This document shows positions 51,140 to 61,732 of a stretch of DNA of 64,000 nucleotides, one piece after another. Location: contig JAOMKM010000002.1 in the NCBI GenBank assembly GCA_028351715.1, forward strand, positions 1 through 64,000. Direction: 5' to 3'. The DNA comes from Methylophilaceae bacterium. GTDB taxonomy: Bacteria > Pseudomonadota > Gammaproteobacteria > Burkholderiales > Methylophilaceae. Both the position numbers and the translations under genes were made by a program. Position 1 is the first letter of the stretch. Each line of letters opens with the position of its first letter. The notes under the pieces are model-generated. The model made no database searches. It was not told the origin of the DNA and saw only the letters and a program-made list of their open reading frames with translations.

Positions 51140-52036
51140 ATGCCAAAAAATATACTACTAGTTTCAGGTGGCGACACAAAATACTTTAATCTTCTTTGCG
51201 AGCTATTAAATTCTATTAGAAATTTACCTGATGGAGATAGGATAAATTTAGCTTTTCTAGATGGTGGATTAAAAGAAAAAGAAATCAATTTTTTTAAAAA
51301 GAATAATGTTAATGTTGTTGATCCAGGGTGGCGGCATCCAATTGCTGAGAAGAAATGCAAAGGGAGAGATTTTTTAAAAATTAATATTGCAAAATTACAT
51401 CTAGATAAAATTTTCCCTGAATATAAAATTATTATTTGGATTGATGGCGATGCCTGGTTACAAAGTACATCTGTAATTAAATTATTTGAATTGGTGGCAT
51501 TAAAAAAGAAATTGGCGATAGTTTCGCAAGCAACAAGACTACAAGAAAATCATATTTCTTTCAAAAATGCATTTTTTAATTTTGTAAAGCTAAAAAATAT
51601 TTTATATAAAAATGCAGTGCGTTCGGGTCTAAGTAGAAGTATTTGTCTTAATCTCCAAGGTAGACCTACTTTAAATGCAGGTGCTTATGGACTTCATCAA
51701 TCTTCTGGTCATTGGGAGAATTTTAGATATTGGCAAGATATCATCCTAAGAAAAGGAAGGCTATTCACCTCCGATCAGCTAGCAATGGGATTAGCTATTT
51801 GGCAAGATAATTTATCTTATGAGGCATTACCTGATATTTGTAACTACATGGGTCCTTGGCGGTGGTGTAAAAAAAGAAAAATTTTTGTTGATTACTTTGC
51901 TCCTTATGATCCAATTAGTGTAGTTCACTTGGCGGGCCAAGATAAGATGAGAGCTGACCCAAGTACTAAAATAACAATTATGGATATGAATGATGCCCCA
52001 ATTCTAAAATCATTAAGATTTCAAGGGAAATCTTAA
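51140..52036 (+). CDS. Putative glycosyltransferase (GT-A type)
   Basis: KIIIWIDGDAWLQ DxD-type motif, GRPTLNAGAYGLHQSSGHW, FTSDQLAMGLAI. Confidence 0.65.
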   Translation: MPKNILLVSGGDTKYFNLLCELLNSIRNLPDGDRINLAFLDGGLKEKEINFFKKNNVNVVDPGWRHPIAEKKCKGRDFLKINIAKLHLDKIFPEYKIIIWIDGDAWLQSTSVIKLFELVALKKKLAIVSQATRLQENHISFKNAFFNFVKLKNILYKNAVRSGLSRSICLNLQGRPTLNAGAYGLHQSSGHWENFRYWQDIILRKGRLFTSDQLAMGLAIWQDNLSYEALPDICNYMGPWRWCKKRKIFVDYFAPYDPISVVHLAGQDKMRADPSTKITIMDMNDAPILKSLRFQGKS

Positions 52037-52902
52037 TGATTCAGAGTATCTTAACTGCTCTTATTAAACTAATCCTTAGAATACTTCCTCTATTTATTAT
52101 TCAATATCTAGGAATCCTATTAGGAAAACTTTTTCATTATTTAAGACCAAATATTAGGGCTATGCTTATTAAAAATATCAAAAGTACTGGAATTTTTAAA
52201 ACTAGCCATACACTCAATAATGCTATAAATGAAAATATTAATGAGACAGGCAAGACTATTATTGAGAGTTTGGCTATTTGGGCAAATTCTCAAAATAGAG
52301 TATTAAAGTGGATAAAGAATGTTAAAGGTGAAGGGTATATTGAAAAAGCTAAAAAGGTAGGAAAAGGGATAATTTTTTTGACGCCACATATGGGAGCATA
52401 TGAAATTACTTCAATTTATTATGGCTTAAACAATCCCCTTACTATTCTATATAGGCCGCCAAGAAAGAATTGGTTAGTAAAATTTATGAATGAGGGAAGA
52501 AAAAAAGGATTTATTAAATTAGCCCCAACCAAAAAAACAGGTATTAAAAAAATATTGCTTGCATTAAGAAAGGGAGAGGCTGTAGGTATTCTACCTGATC
52601 AAGTAGCTAAAAAAGGAGAGGGAGAGTGGGCCCCTTTTTTTAATAGACCTGCTTATACAATGAATTTAGCTAGTCGCTTAGCAAAGAAAACAGGCGCTTC
52701 AGTCATCATGGTCTATGGCGAAAGATTATCGTTAGGCAAAGGCTTTATAATTCACCTAGAGCCTATTAAATTGAAAGATATTAAGGGGCCGAAGGAATTG
52801 AATCAGCAATTAGAAAAACAAATCCTCAAGAATCCAACGCAATACCTTTGGAATTATGATAAACATAAGGGATGCGAATCCCAATTAGATAATGTTGCAT
52901 AG
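52036..52902 (+). CDS. lpxL: Lipid A biosynthesis acyltransferase (LpxL/HtrB family)
   Basis: FLTPHMGAYEI (HX4E-type H-MGAYE), GILPDQVAKKGEGEWAPFFNRPAYTM. Confidence 0.92.
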   Translation: MIQSILTALIKLILRILPLFIIQYLGILLGKLFHYLRPNIRAMLIKNIKSTGIFKTSHTLNNAINENINETGKTIIESLAIWANSQNRVLKWIKNVKGEGYIEKAKKVGKGIIFLTPHMGAYEITSIYYGLNNPLTILYRPPRKNWLVKFMNEGRKKGFIKLAPTKKTGIKKILLALRKGEAVGILPDQVAKKGEGEWAPFFNRPAYTMNLASRLAKKTGASVIMVYGERLSLGKGFIIHLEPIKLKDIKGPKELNQQLEKQILKNPTQYLWNYDKHKGCESQLDNVA

Positions 52903-53842
52903 GCTAATGCTTAAAAAGTCACAGTATTCGCCTGTAAACGTAAAAAAAATTCTTTTTATAACCCTTTCAAATATTGGCGATGCAATTTTAACAACACCTA
53001 CAATACAAGCGATACATCTAAAGTATCCCAATGCTGTTATAGATATTGTCGGGGATGCTCGTTCAAGAATTATATTTCTACATTGTCCCTATATGGGAAA
53101 ATTTTATGAAAAGAAAAAACAATCAGGTTGGTTAGGAGTTATTGCTCTCTTGAGAATTCTAAGACGCACAAATTATGATATTGCAATTGATTTAAGATCT
53201 GACGGGTTACTTTATTTAATTAAAGCCAAATTCAAAATTTTTAAACTTCTAAATAAGTCAACACTATCTATGCATAGTGTAGAAAAGCACTTTTTCTCCT
53301 TAAAAGAAATTGTTAAGCCTACGATTCCTGGTTTAAAAATATGGTTGTCAAAAAAAGAGAAAATGAAAGCAAACAAATTACTTAAAGAATTTAAAAATAA
53401 AAAAATATTAGCACTTGGACTGGGGGCAAATTATGATGGGAAAATATGGCCTACTTCATCATTTTTAGAACTAGCCAATCAGCTTGAGAAGTATTTTGAT
53501 TTAATACTATTATTGGGTAGCAAAGAAGATAATAAGAGATCTTCTGTTTTCATTAAGAACTATTCTGGAGCTGTTATCGATTGTGCAGGCATTTATAGCA
53601 TACTGGAAACAACAGCATTATTAGAAAGATCAACTTTTTTTGTTGGTAATGACTCTGGCTTGGGTCATATGGCAAGTGCAGTAAATACACCATCATTTAC
53701 GGTATTTGGAATTGGTGAGCCTTGGAGGTATAGACCTTGGGGAAATAAAGCCTTATGGCACCAAGATTCAAATAATAATATTGGAGCTATACCTGGGTCA
53801 CTTGTGGCTAATGTAATTATTAAGCAGTTAAAATTAGACTAA
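52892..53842 (+). CDS. Glycosyltransferase family 9 (heptosyltransferase-like)
   Basis: LFITLSNIGDAILTTPTIQAI, FFVGNDSGLGHMASAVNTPSFTVFG. Confidence 0.92.
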   Translation: MLHRLMLKKSQYSPVNVKKILFITLSNIGDAILTTPTIQAIHLKYPNAVIDIVGDARSRIIFLHCPYMGKFYEKKKQSGWLGVIALLRILRRTNYDIAIDLRSDGLLYLIKAKFKIFKLLNKSTLSMHSVEKHFFSLKEIVKPTIPGLKIWLSKKEKMKANKLLKEFKNKKILALGLGANYDGKIWPTSSFLELANQLEKYFDLILLLGSKEDNKRSSVFIKNYSGAVIDCAGIYSILETTALLERSTFFVGNDSGLGHMASAVNTPSFTVFGIGEPWRYRPWGNKALWHQDSNNNIGAIPGSLVANVIIKQLKLD

Positions 53843-53852
53843 ATAAGGTTAT

Positions 53853-54326
53853 TTATATACTTTTTTTCCAGTCGCCAGATTTGCCTCCCTTTTTCCTGAT
53901 TAAGCTAATATTCTGAATATTCATTCCTCGGTCCATTGCCTTGCACATATCGTAAATAGTCAATAAACCAACGGAAACTGCTGTTAATGACTCCATTTCC
54001 ACTCCTGTCTGACCAGCACATATTGTGGTTGCAATACATTCAACCAATAAATCTTTTTCATGAATCTTAAATTCTATATCAATAGATGTTAAAGCAATTG
54101 GATGGCACATTGGAATTAGGGAGGAAGTATTCTTCGCTGCTTGGATTGCAGCAATTTTCGCAACCGTTAAAACATCACCTTTTTTATGGCCTTGAGATTT
54201 TACAAGCACTAGAGTCTGACTACTCATGGTAATTTTACCAGAGGCAATAGCCAGTCTTTGTGTTATCTCTTTTTTAGAAATATTAACCATTTTTGCATTT
54301 CCATTTCCATCTATATGTGTGAGCAT
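53853..54326 (-). CDS. moaC: Cyclic pyranopterin monophosphate synthase
   Basis: KKGDVLTVAKIAAIQAAKNTSSLIPMCHPI, TGVEMESLTAVSVGLLTIYDMCKA. Confidence 0.97.
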   Translation of the reverse strand: MLTHIDGNGNAKMVNISKKEITQRLAIASGKITMSSQTLVLVKSQGHKKGDVLTVAKIAAIQAAKNTSSLIPMCHPIALTSIDIEFKIHEKDLLVECIATTICAGQTGVEMESLTAVSVGLLTIYDMCKAMDRGMNIQNISLIRKKGGKSGDWKKSI

Positions 54327-54380
54327 CTAGTTTATCGCTTTATAATAAATACAATTACTATATTAACGACAATTAAAAAA

Positions 54381-55802
54381 ATGAAAAAGCTTTTATTATT
54401 GATTTATTTTTTAAGCCAAAATTTGATGGCTAATGATTTGCCAGATTTAGGTAGTTATACCGATAGTATTGTTAGCGATGTAGAGGAGGATAAAATCGCC
54501 AAACAAATTCTATATCAGGTTAATCAAAGTCCTATTGTGGTCCGCGACGTTGAAATTGACGACTATCTTACAGGCTTAGGCCGTCGCTTAATGACTGGAA
54601 CTTCGATTGCTCATCGAAATATAGAATTCTTTATTTTAAATGATTCAACTATCAATGCATTTGCTATGTTGGGTGGCGTAATTGGTGTTCATACAGGTTT
54701 ATTCTTAGCAGCCAATACTGAATCTCAATTGGCTAGTGTATTAGGTCACGAGATTGCTCATCTTTCTCAGAAACATTTACCTCGAATTATTGCCAAACAA
54801 CAGCGTGATAGTTACAAATCATATCTTGCATTAGCATTTGCTTTGTTGTTATCCCGCTCAAACCCAGAGCTAGCATCTGCAACTCAGACCATAGCTAGCG
54901 CATCTGCAATTCAAAACACCCTTGATTTTACAAGAAAACATGAAAAAGAGGCAGATAGAGAGGGGCTTAAAATTTTAGATCGCGCAGGCTTTGATGTAAG
55001 AGCCTCTATTGAGTTTTTTAAAACTATGCAAAAAGGTAACCAATTTAGTGGGGGTACTGCCCCTGCATTCTTAAGGACTCATCCGATCACGAGTGATCGT
55101 ATTAGCGATATTCAGGATCGATTAAGTGAATATCCATATAAACAAAGAATAGATTCCGATTATTTCTATTATGTTAAGGGAAAGATAAAAGCATTTCTTG
55201 AAGAAGAAAAAACTATCATAACTATTCTTGAGAGAAATATTAAAAATAAAACATATATTAATGAAGCTGGAGAAAGATTTGGTTTAGCTTATGCATATTT
55301 ACGTAACAACATGATTCTTAAAGCAAGAAGTGAATTAGAGTATATAAAAAAAGAAAAGACACCTAATGCAATGTTGCTTAATTTAGAGGCAATTATTTTG
55401 GTTCAGGAGGGCAAGCAAAAGGAGGCTACTCAGCTTTATAAAAAAGGATTATTAATGTTTCCAAATCATCGAGCTTTTGTTTATGGTTTAGCCGAACACT
55501 ATATTAGGTCATCCAAAATAACTATAGCAATAGATTTATTACAGGATTATTTATTAATCTATCCCAAAGACCCTAATCTTTATGAATTAATGGCAAAAGC
55601 ACAGGCTGTTAAGGGAAAAGTTTTATTGCAACATGAGAATTTAGCCGAGGCATTTTATTATCGTTACAATATAAGAGAAGCAATTAGCCTTTTAGATCTT
55701 GCTGCGCGTGCACAGGATGGTAACTTTTATGAAAAGTCTCGAGTAGAATCAAGATTAAAAGAGTTAAAAAAAGAGTGGGAACAATTTAGTAAGGGATTAT
55801 AA
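54381..55802 (+). CDS. bepA: M48-family TPR metalloprotease, BepA-like
   Basis: LGHEIAHLSQKH HExxH motif, signal peptide after Met at 54381, C-terminal TPRs. Confidence 0.88.
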   Translation: MKKLLLLIYFLSQNLMANDLPDLGSYTDSIVSDVEEDKIAKQILYQVNQSPIVVRDVEIDDYLTGLGRRLMTGTSIAHRNIEFFILNDSTINAFAMLGGVIGVHTGLFLAANTESQLASVLGHEIAHLSQKHLPRIIAKQQRDSYKSYLALAFALLLSRSNPELASATQTIASASAIQNTLDFTRKHEKEADREGLKILDRAGFDVRASIEFFKTMQKGNQFSGGTAPAFLRTHPITSDRISDIQDRLSEYPYKQRIDSDYFYYVKGKIKAFLEEEKTIITILERNIKNKTYINEAGERFGLAYAYLRNNMILKARSELEYIKKEKTPNAMLLNLEAIILVQEGKQKEATQLYKKGLLMFPNHRAFVYGLAEHYIRSSKITIAIDLLQDYLLIYPKDPNLYELMAKAQAVKGKVLLQHENLAEAFYYRYNIREAISLLDLAARAQDGNFYEKSRVESRLKELKKEWEQFSKGL

Positions 55803-55903
55803 TAAGTAAAATATATTATACTAATATCTATAATTAATTATACATATTAAATTTTCCTCCATATACTTATCTTTCTTTTTAAATATTAGATAAGGAATTA
55901 CTA

Positions 55904-56470
55904 ATGTCTTCATTAATAAATACGGAAGTTAAGCCATTTTCGGCAACAGCCTTTCATAATGGCAAAGAAGTTGAAGTAACTGAAGCGGACCTAAAGGGTA
56001 AATGGTCGGCTGTTGTTTTTTATCCTGCCGATTTTACATTTGTATGCCCAACAGAGCTTGGTGATATTGCAGATCATTATGACGAGCTTCAAAAAATAGG
56101 CGTTGAAGTTTATACAGTTTCAACTGACACTCACTTCACTCATAAAGCATGGCATGATGCTTCTGATACGATTAAAAAAATAAAGTTTCCAATGATCGGA
56201 GATCCAACAGGAACAATGACAAGAAACTTCGATGTAATGATCGAGGAAGCAGGATTAGCTCTTAGAGGTTCATTTATAATTAACCCTGAAGGTATTATAA
56301 AGACTGCAGAAGTAAATGATCTAGGTATTGGTCGATCAGCAACTGATCTTCTTAGAAAAATTCAAGCAGCTCAACACGTAGCAGCAAATCCAAACCAAGC
56401 CTGCCCTGCTTCATGGAAACCAGGGGAAGAAGCACTTACTCCTTCATTAGACCTAGTTGGAAAAATTTAA
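55904..56470 (+). CDS. ahpC: Alkyl hydroperoxide reductase subunit C (peroxiredoxin)
   Basis: [42 protein letters not shown]. Confidence 0.98.
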   Translation: MSSLINTEVKPFSATAFHNGKEVEVTEADLKGKWSAVVFYPADFTFVCPTELGDIADHYDELQKIGVEVYTVSTDTHFTHKAWHDASDTIKKIKFPMIGDPTGTMTRNFDVMIEEAGLALRGSFIINPEGIIKTAEVNDLGIGRSATDLLRKIQAAQHVAANPNQACPASWKPGEEALTPSLDLVGKI

Positions 56471-56500
56471 ATAATTTATATTTTTTGATAAGAGGTAACG

Positions 56501-56626
56501 ATGAAAATAATTAAAAAATCCTACATTATTATAATTAATGATGAAGAGAAAAATATGGAAGAAGTTTGTGGTTTAGATAAAAAATGTCAGAAAAGATGGT
56601 TGGAAGCTCAATCAGATTGTATTTGA
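56501..56626 (+). CDS. Putative 41-aa small ORF between ahpC and ahpF (MKIIKKSYIIIINDEEKNMEEVCGLDKKCQKRWLEAQSDCI)
   Basis: ATG preceded by AAGAGGTAACG (SD-like); three Cys; not in the supplied ORF track because of its length. Confidence 0.5.
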   Translation: MKIIKKSYIIIINDEEKNMEEVCGLDKKCQKRWLEAQSDCI

Positions 56627-56643
56627 ATTACAACTTAATGATG

Positions 56644-56665
56644 TTGGGCCAGAGCCTTGGCCCAA
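56644..56665 (+). promoter_or_regulatory. Perfect 8-bp hairpin between ahpC/sORF and ahpF
   Basis: TTGGGCCA-GAGCCT-TGGCCCAA; no strong U-tract follows; ahpF ATG 28 nt downstream. Confidence 0.55.
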
Positions 56666-56692
56666 TTCCTAATAATTATGGATTGATAGTAA

Positions 56693-58243
56693 ATGGCACT
56701 TGATACAAAAATAAAAGAACAATTAAATCAATACCTAACAAAAATTGAATCTGCAGTAGTTATAGACGCGTATGTCAATAAGGAAACTGCATCTACTTCA
56801 ATGGTAGATTTACTGAAAGAATTATCAGTCATGTCTGACAAGGTATCATTGAATATTTTTGATGATAGTAATGAGCGAACTCCATCCTTTACAGTAAATA
56901 AACCTAATGAATCATCTGGTATTCAGTTTGCAGGTATTCCTATGGGTCATGAATTCACATCGCTGGTATTAGCATTATTACAAGTTGGTGGCTATCCAGT
57001 GAAGATATCTGATGAACAGATTGAGCAAATAAAGAATATTGAAGGAGAATTTTTCTTTGAGACATATATTTCTTTAAGTTGCCATAATTGTCCTGACGTA
57101 GTTCAGGCACTTAATGTTTTATCTTTATTAAATCCTGGGATCAGTCATTGCATGATTGATGGCGCATTATTTCAAGATGAAATAAATACTAAAAAGATTA
57201 TGTCTGTTCCAACCATACATTTAAACGGCAAGGAGTTTGGGCAGGGTCGAATGGACCTTGAGGAAATTATTAATAAAATTGATACAAAAGCTTCAGATAA
57301 AGCAGCTAAAAAACTTTCAGCTATGAAATCTTTTGATATGCTTATTGTAGGCGGGGGTCCTGCAGGAGCATCAGCTGCTGTGTATGCTGCAAGAAAAGGT
57401 ATTAGAACAGGTATTGTTGCTGAACGCTTTGGTGGGCAGGTTATGGATACCCTTGGCATTGAAAATTTTATTTCAGTTAAGGCTACCGAAGGCCCAAAAT
57501 TAGTGGCTGCACTAGAGGAGCATGTTAAAGAATATGAAGTTGATATTATTAACCTCCAGAAGGCTACAAAATTAGTTAAGAATGAGACTTCTCATTATGA
57601 AGTTGAACTTGAGAGCGGAGGAAGGCTTGAAAGCAAATCAATTATTATTGCTACAGGGGCAAGATGGAAAGAGCTGGGAGTTCCAGGCGAAAAAGAATAT
57701 AAAGGTAAGGGGGTGGCTTACTGCCCTCATTGTGACGGACCATTATTTAAAGGAAAAAATGTTGCTGTAGTTGGTGGAGGTAATTCAGGAATAGAAGCAG
57801 CTATTGATTTGGCTGGTATAGTTGGTCATGTTACCGTCTTGGAGTTTGCCCCTGAATTGAAAGCTGACCAGGTATTAGTCGATAGATTAGAAACATTAAA
57901 AAATATTGATGTCTTCGTGAATGTTCAGACAAATGAGATATATGGTTCAGATAAAGTTACTCACTTAAGATATATGGAAAGAGCCTCCAAAGAAGAGAAG
58001 CAGCTAAATATAGAGGGAGTATTCATTCAGATTGGTTTAGTGCCGAATACTGATTGGGTAAATGGAACTGTAGATCTAAGTAAATACGGCGAAATTGAGG
58101 TTAATAATAATGGAGCAACATCATTACCAGGAGTATTTGCAGCTGGAGACGTAACTACAGTTCCTTATAAGCAGATTATTATTGCTATGGGAGAAGGTTC
58201 AAAAGCTGCGCTTGGAGCCTTTGATTACTTAATTCGTCATTAG
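56693..58243 (+). CDS. ahpF: Alkyl hydroperoxide reductase subunit F
   Basis: N-terminal glutaredoxin-like [53 protein letters not shown]. Confidence 0.98.
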   Translation: MALDTKIKEQLNQYLTKIESAVVIDAYVNKETASTSMVDLLKELSVMSDKVSLNIFDDSNERTPSFTVNKPNESSGIQFAGIPMGHEFTSLVLALLQVGGYPVKISDEQIEQIKNIEGEFFFETYISLSCHNCPDVVQALNVLSLLNPGISHCMIDGALFQDEINTKKIMSVPTIHLNGKEFGQGRMDLEEIINKIDTKASDKAAKKLSAMKSFDMLIVGGGPAGASAAVYAARKGIRTGIVAERFGGQVMDTLGIENFISVKATEGPKLVAALEEHVKEYEVDIINLQKATKLVKNETSHYEVELESGGRLESKSIIIATGARWKELGVPGEKEYKGKGVAYCPHCDGPLFKGKNVAVVGGGNSGIEAAIDLAGIVGHVTVLEFAPELKADQVLVDRLETLKNIDVFVNVQTNEIYGSDKVTHLRYMERASKEEKQLNIEGVFIQIGLVPNTDWVNGTVDLSKYGEIEVNNNGATSLPGVFAAGDVTTVPYKQIIIAMGEGSKAALGAFDYLIRH

Positions 58244-58836
58244 ATAATCGAATTAATCAATTCCTTAAGTAAAGGAATTGTTATAGGCTTTTTCGTTTTT
58301 AAAGACCATTCATCGAGAGCATCTAATGTAGTAATTAAGGATGGTAAATCACGTTTCAAATGTTTCATACAATAAGTAAGAACATTATGATTAAGTGACA
58401 TTCCCTTCTCTTTTGTATGATGTTCGAGAGCTAATAATTTTTCATTATCAGTTAACCCTTTTAATTGGTAAACAAGCCCCCAGCTTAGTCTACTAGAAAG
58501 ATCCTCTCTTAATCCCATATAGGATGGAGAATTTGATCCTGTAAGTAACATTTTTTTGAGAGTAGCTTTGTGTTGATTATATAAGTTAAAGGTTTCAATT
58601 TGACGATCTTCGTTAAACTTATCAATGTCTTCAATTATAGTTATATTCTGATTAGAAAGAGCTTCACAAATATGAGATTTTCCACTACCTTCTTCTCCCC
58701 ATAAATAAATAAATTGATTATTATCAGAGTAAATAAAATTATTAATAGCTTCGAGGCATTCATAATTATTTCCGACCACAAAATTTTGTAGTGTTTTTTC
58801 TGCTGGAGGATGAATATTTAGTAAAAGTTGGTCCAT
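58240..58836 (-). CDS. hda: DnaA regulatory inactivator Hda
   Basis: DnaA-like AAA+ ([17 protein letters not shown]), divergent neighbour of purM. Confidence 0.88.
   Translation of the reverse strand: MDQLLLNIHPPAEKTLQNFVVGNNYECLEAINNFIYSDNNQFIYLWGEEGSGKSHICEALSNQNITIIEDIDKFNEDRQIETFNLYNQHKATLKKMLLTGSNSPSYMGLREDLSSRLSWGLVYQLKGLTDNEKLLALEHHTKEKGMSLNHNVLTYCMKHLKRDLPSLITTLDALDEWSLKTKKPITIPLLKELINSII
58258..58293 (+). terminator. Putative intrinsic terminator of ahpF, inside the convergent hda CDS
   Basis: CAATTCCTT-AAGTA-AAGGAATTG perfect 9-bp hairpin 15 nt after the ahpF stop, followed by TTATAGGCTTTTT. Confidence 0.5.
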
Positions 58837-58930
58837 AAAGAGAGCTCTAAGATGAAAATAACTATTGGCTGTAAATTAAGTTAAAATTCTATTATACGTA
58901 ATGTAAAAATTTATTCAGAGGATAAATAAT

Positions 58931-59980
58931 TTGTCTCAAAAATCCAAAAAATTAAAATCTATTTCATATAAAGATGCAGGTGTCGATATTAAAGCAGGAG
59001 ACCAGCTAGTTAAAAATATCAAGCCTTTTGCAAAAATGACTTCTAGAAAAGAAGTAATGGGTGGTTTAGGTGGGTTTGGTTCAATGTTTGAAATTCCTGA
59101 AAAATTTAATAGCCCAATATTGGTTTCAGGAACAGATGGTGTTGGTACAAAGTTAAAATTAGCGGTTGAACTTAACAATCATGAAACAATAGGACAAGAT
59201 CTTGTCGCAATGTGTGTAAATGATATTTTAGTTCAAGGAGCAGAGCCTTTATTCTTTTTAGATTACTTTGCATGCGGGAGTTTAAAGGTATCGACAGCAA
59301 CTACTGTAATTAAAGGTATAGCTGATGGATGTCTTCTTGCTGGGTGTTCATTAGTTGGAGGAGAAACAGCAGAAATGCCAGGTATGTATGCAGAAGGGGA
59401 CTATGACTTGGCAGGGTTTTGTGTTGGAGCTGTTGAGAAAAATAATATTATAGATGGAGCTGATGTCTCACTCGGTGATTTAATTATTGGATTGGCTTCT
59501 TCAGGTGCACATTCAAATGGATATTCACTAATTAGAAAAATTATAGAAAAGGAAGATATTGATATTAATCAGGAATTTGATGGAAAAACATTAGCTGAAG
59601 TATTGATGAAGCCTACTAAAATTTATGTCAAATCAATCCTGGAGCTTTTGGGTTCAGTGAAAGTTAATGCGATGGCACATATTACTGGTGGAGGTATAAC
59701 AGAAAATATTCCTCGCATTCTACCAACTAATCTAAAAGCAATGTTGAATCGAAAGGCATGGGAATTACCGCGACTATTTAAGTGGCTTAAAGAAAATGGG
59801 AATCTTAGCGATCGTGAACTATACAGAACATTTAATTGCGGTATTGGCATGGCAATTGTTATTAATCCTCTGGATCAAGAACAAACATTAAAAATATTAA
59901 ATGATTGTGGGGAAAAGCCTTTCTTGATAGGGGTTGTTACAAATCGAATAAGCGATGAGCCACAGACTGAAATTAACTAG
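58931..59980 (+). CDS. purM: Phosphoribosylformylglycinamidine cyclo-ligase
   Basis: [46 protein letters not shown] start. Confidence 0.97.
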   Translation: MSQKSKKLKSISYKDAGVDIKAGDQLVKNIKPFAKMTSRKEVMGGLGGFGSMFEIPEKFNSPILVSGTDGVGTKLKLAVELNNHETIGQDLVAMCVNDILVQGAEPLFFLDYFACGSLKVSTATTVIKGIADGCLLAGCSLVGGETAEMPGMYAEGDYDLAGFCVGAVEKNNIIDGADVSLGDLIIGLASSGAHSNGYSLIRKIIEKEDIDINQEFDGKTLAEVLMKPTKIYVKSILELLGSVKVNAMAHITGGGITENIPRILPTNLKAMLNRKAWELPRLFKWLKENGNLSDRELYRTFNCGIGMAIVINPLDQEQTLKILNDCGEKPFLIGVVTNRISDEPQTEIN

Positions 59981-60668
59981 ATTTTTATTCTTCCTCATTT
60001 TTTTCACTAAATTTATTAGTGCTGCACAGGATTTTCCAGATCAATTCTATATGGAGTATGAATTAACTCAAGCAAAAAAAAATATTGGAAATATAACTGT
60101 TAAATATAAGTATAAAAATAAAAATTACTCATTAAATGCAATTACTGAAGGACAGGGAATATTAAGATTGCTTGGTAATAGAGAGCTATATAGTGAAGGG
60201 ATAATCAACAGCAAAGGCTTTACACCAAAAATATTTATGTTAAAAAATATCAAGAAGCCAAGAAAGAATATTGTTGCAATATTTCAACCTTCTTCTAAAA
60301 AAATAGAGATTAAATATAAAGATCAAACGTCACTTCTAGATTTAAAGCCTAGAAATTTAGATTTAGCTATTTATTTATATCAATTTAACTTTGAGAAGAG
60401 AAATCAGCCAGAATACAACTTCACTGTCTTAGATGGAAAAAAGATTCGTGATTATGGATATACGAAAATAAGAGATGAAATTATTGAAGTTAATGATAAG
60501 CCGATAGCTACAGAACTTTATGAGGGTAAAATTGTTGCAAAAGAAAATTCAAAACATTATGTATGGATTTCTAAGGGTAAGTATCGAATTCCACTTAAAT
60601 TAAAATTGATGACAAATTTTGGTGTAACAATTGAGCAAAGGATGGTTAAGACAAGTCTGCCATTGTAA
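59955..60668 (+). CDS. DUF3108 domain-containing protein
   Basis: Signal peptide; [37 protein letters not shown]; position after purM. Confidence 0.75.
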   Translation: MSHRLKLTRFLFFLIFFTKFISAAQDFPDQFYMEYELTQAKKNIGNITVKYKYKNKNYSLNAITEGQGILRLLGNRELYSEGIINSKGFTPKIFMLKNIKKPRKNIVAIFQPSSKKIEIKYKDQTSLLDLKPRNLDLAIYLYQFNFEKRNQPEYNFTVLDGKKIRDYGYTKIRDEIIEVNDKPIATELYEGKIVAKENSKHYVWISKGKYRIPLKLKLMTNFGVTIEQRMVKTSLPL

Positions 60669-60673
60669 AATAA

Positions 60674-61732
60674 ATGAAATACTATTACTTAATTATTGCA
60701 TTAACAATTTCTCTTTTAGCCCATTTATTTTTTTTTAGTAATATTCATTTTTCTTTTAATAATATAACATCTGACGAACATCTTTTTATTGAGATGATTC
60801 CTATACCAGCAAATTCAATAAATAATGATTTAAAAAAAATTCATAAAATAAAAAATAATAAAAAACCAATGGAAAGTCAAAGCAAAGTAGAAGACCCCCC
60901 ATCTAAAATTAGTGAAAGCTATTTAAAAGAAGAAATAAATAAAACTGAAATTTGTGAGCTTTGCCAGCCTGTTGAAGAAATAATTATTCCAGAAATAGAG
61001 AAAGCATATGGAAATGAAATCCAATCAATTATGATGCAATACATAGTATTTCATGAATTGCCTCCGAATAAGGGAAATATTAATAACTTTACGTTATTTG
61101 GTGATAGAAAAAATAAAAATGCTAATGTTAGCAATAGATCAGAGGTAGGGATTCTTAATATCGAATACGTTATCGATAAAAATAGTTACACCATTAAATA
61201 TGAGGCAAAAGCCAATGGTATTACATCATTGATTTATTCAAAATCATTAATTCAAAGAAGTGAAGGAGTGATTAACGAAGATGGAATACGGCCAAACTAT
61301 TATCTCTATAAATATGGAGATAAGCTGAAAAATGAGGCTTTTTTTGATTGGGATACTAAAAAGCTAAAGATTACTCGTCAAAATAAAGAAAATTTTTTTG
61401 ATCTATCTAACGGGACGCAGGACCAACTGAGCTTTATGTTTCAATTTATGTTTTTAAATCCCTTAGACAAAATGCAAATACCAATTACAAATGCAAAAAT
61501 TTTTAAAACATATAACTATCAATACATAAAAGAAGGGCAAATGAAGAGTAATATAGGAAATATAGATTATATTCACGTAGCAAAATTTAATTATCAGGAT
61601 CCAGAAAGGATCGATCTTTGGCTTGCAAAAGACTATGGGTTTCTTCCCTTTAAAGTATCAATAACCGATGAAGATCTAAGCACTATTACCCAAGATATAT
61701 TTAAAATTCAAGTGGAAAAAAATGATGAATAA
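60674..61732 (+). CDS. DUF3108 domain-containing protein (second, tandem)
   Basis: YVIDKNSYTIKYEAKANGITSLIYSKSLIQRSEGVINEDGIRP; N-terminal TM. Confidence 0.72.
   Translation: MKYYYLIIALTISLLAHLFFFSNIHFSFNNITSDEHLFIEMIPIPANSINNDLKKIHKIKNNKKPMESQSKVEDPPSKISESYLKEEINKTEICELCQPVEEIIIPEIEKAYGNEIQSIMMQYIVFHELPPNKGNINNFTLFGDRKNKNANVSNRSEVGILNIEYVIDKNSYTIKYEAKANGITSLIYSKSLIQRSEGVINEDGIRPNYYLYKYGDKLKNEAFFDWDTKKLKITRQNKENFFDLSNGTQDQLSFMFQFMFLNPLDKMQIPITNAKIFKTYNYQYIKEGQMKSNIGNIDYIHVAKFNYQDPERIDLWLAKDYGFLPFKVSITDEDLSTITQDIFKIQVEKNDE

Noticed and set aside
59955-61732. Tandem DUF3108 genes as a novel duplication
   Set aside because: Tandem DUF3108 genes after purM are, to my knowledge, a common betaproteobacterial arrangement, so treated as ordinary.
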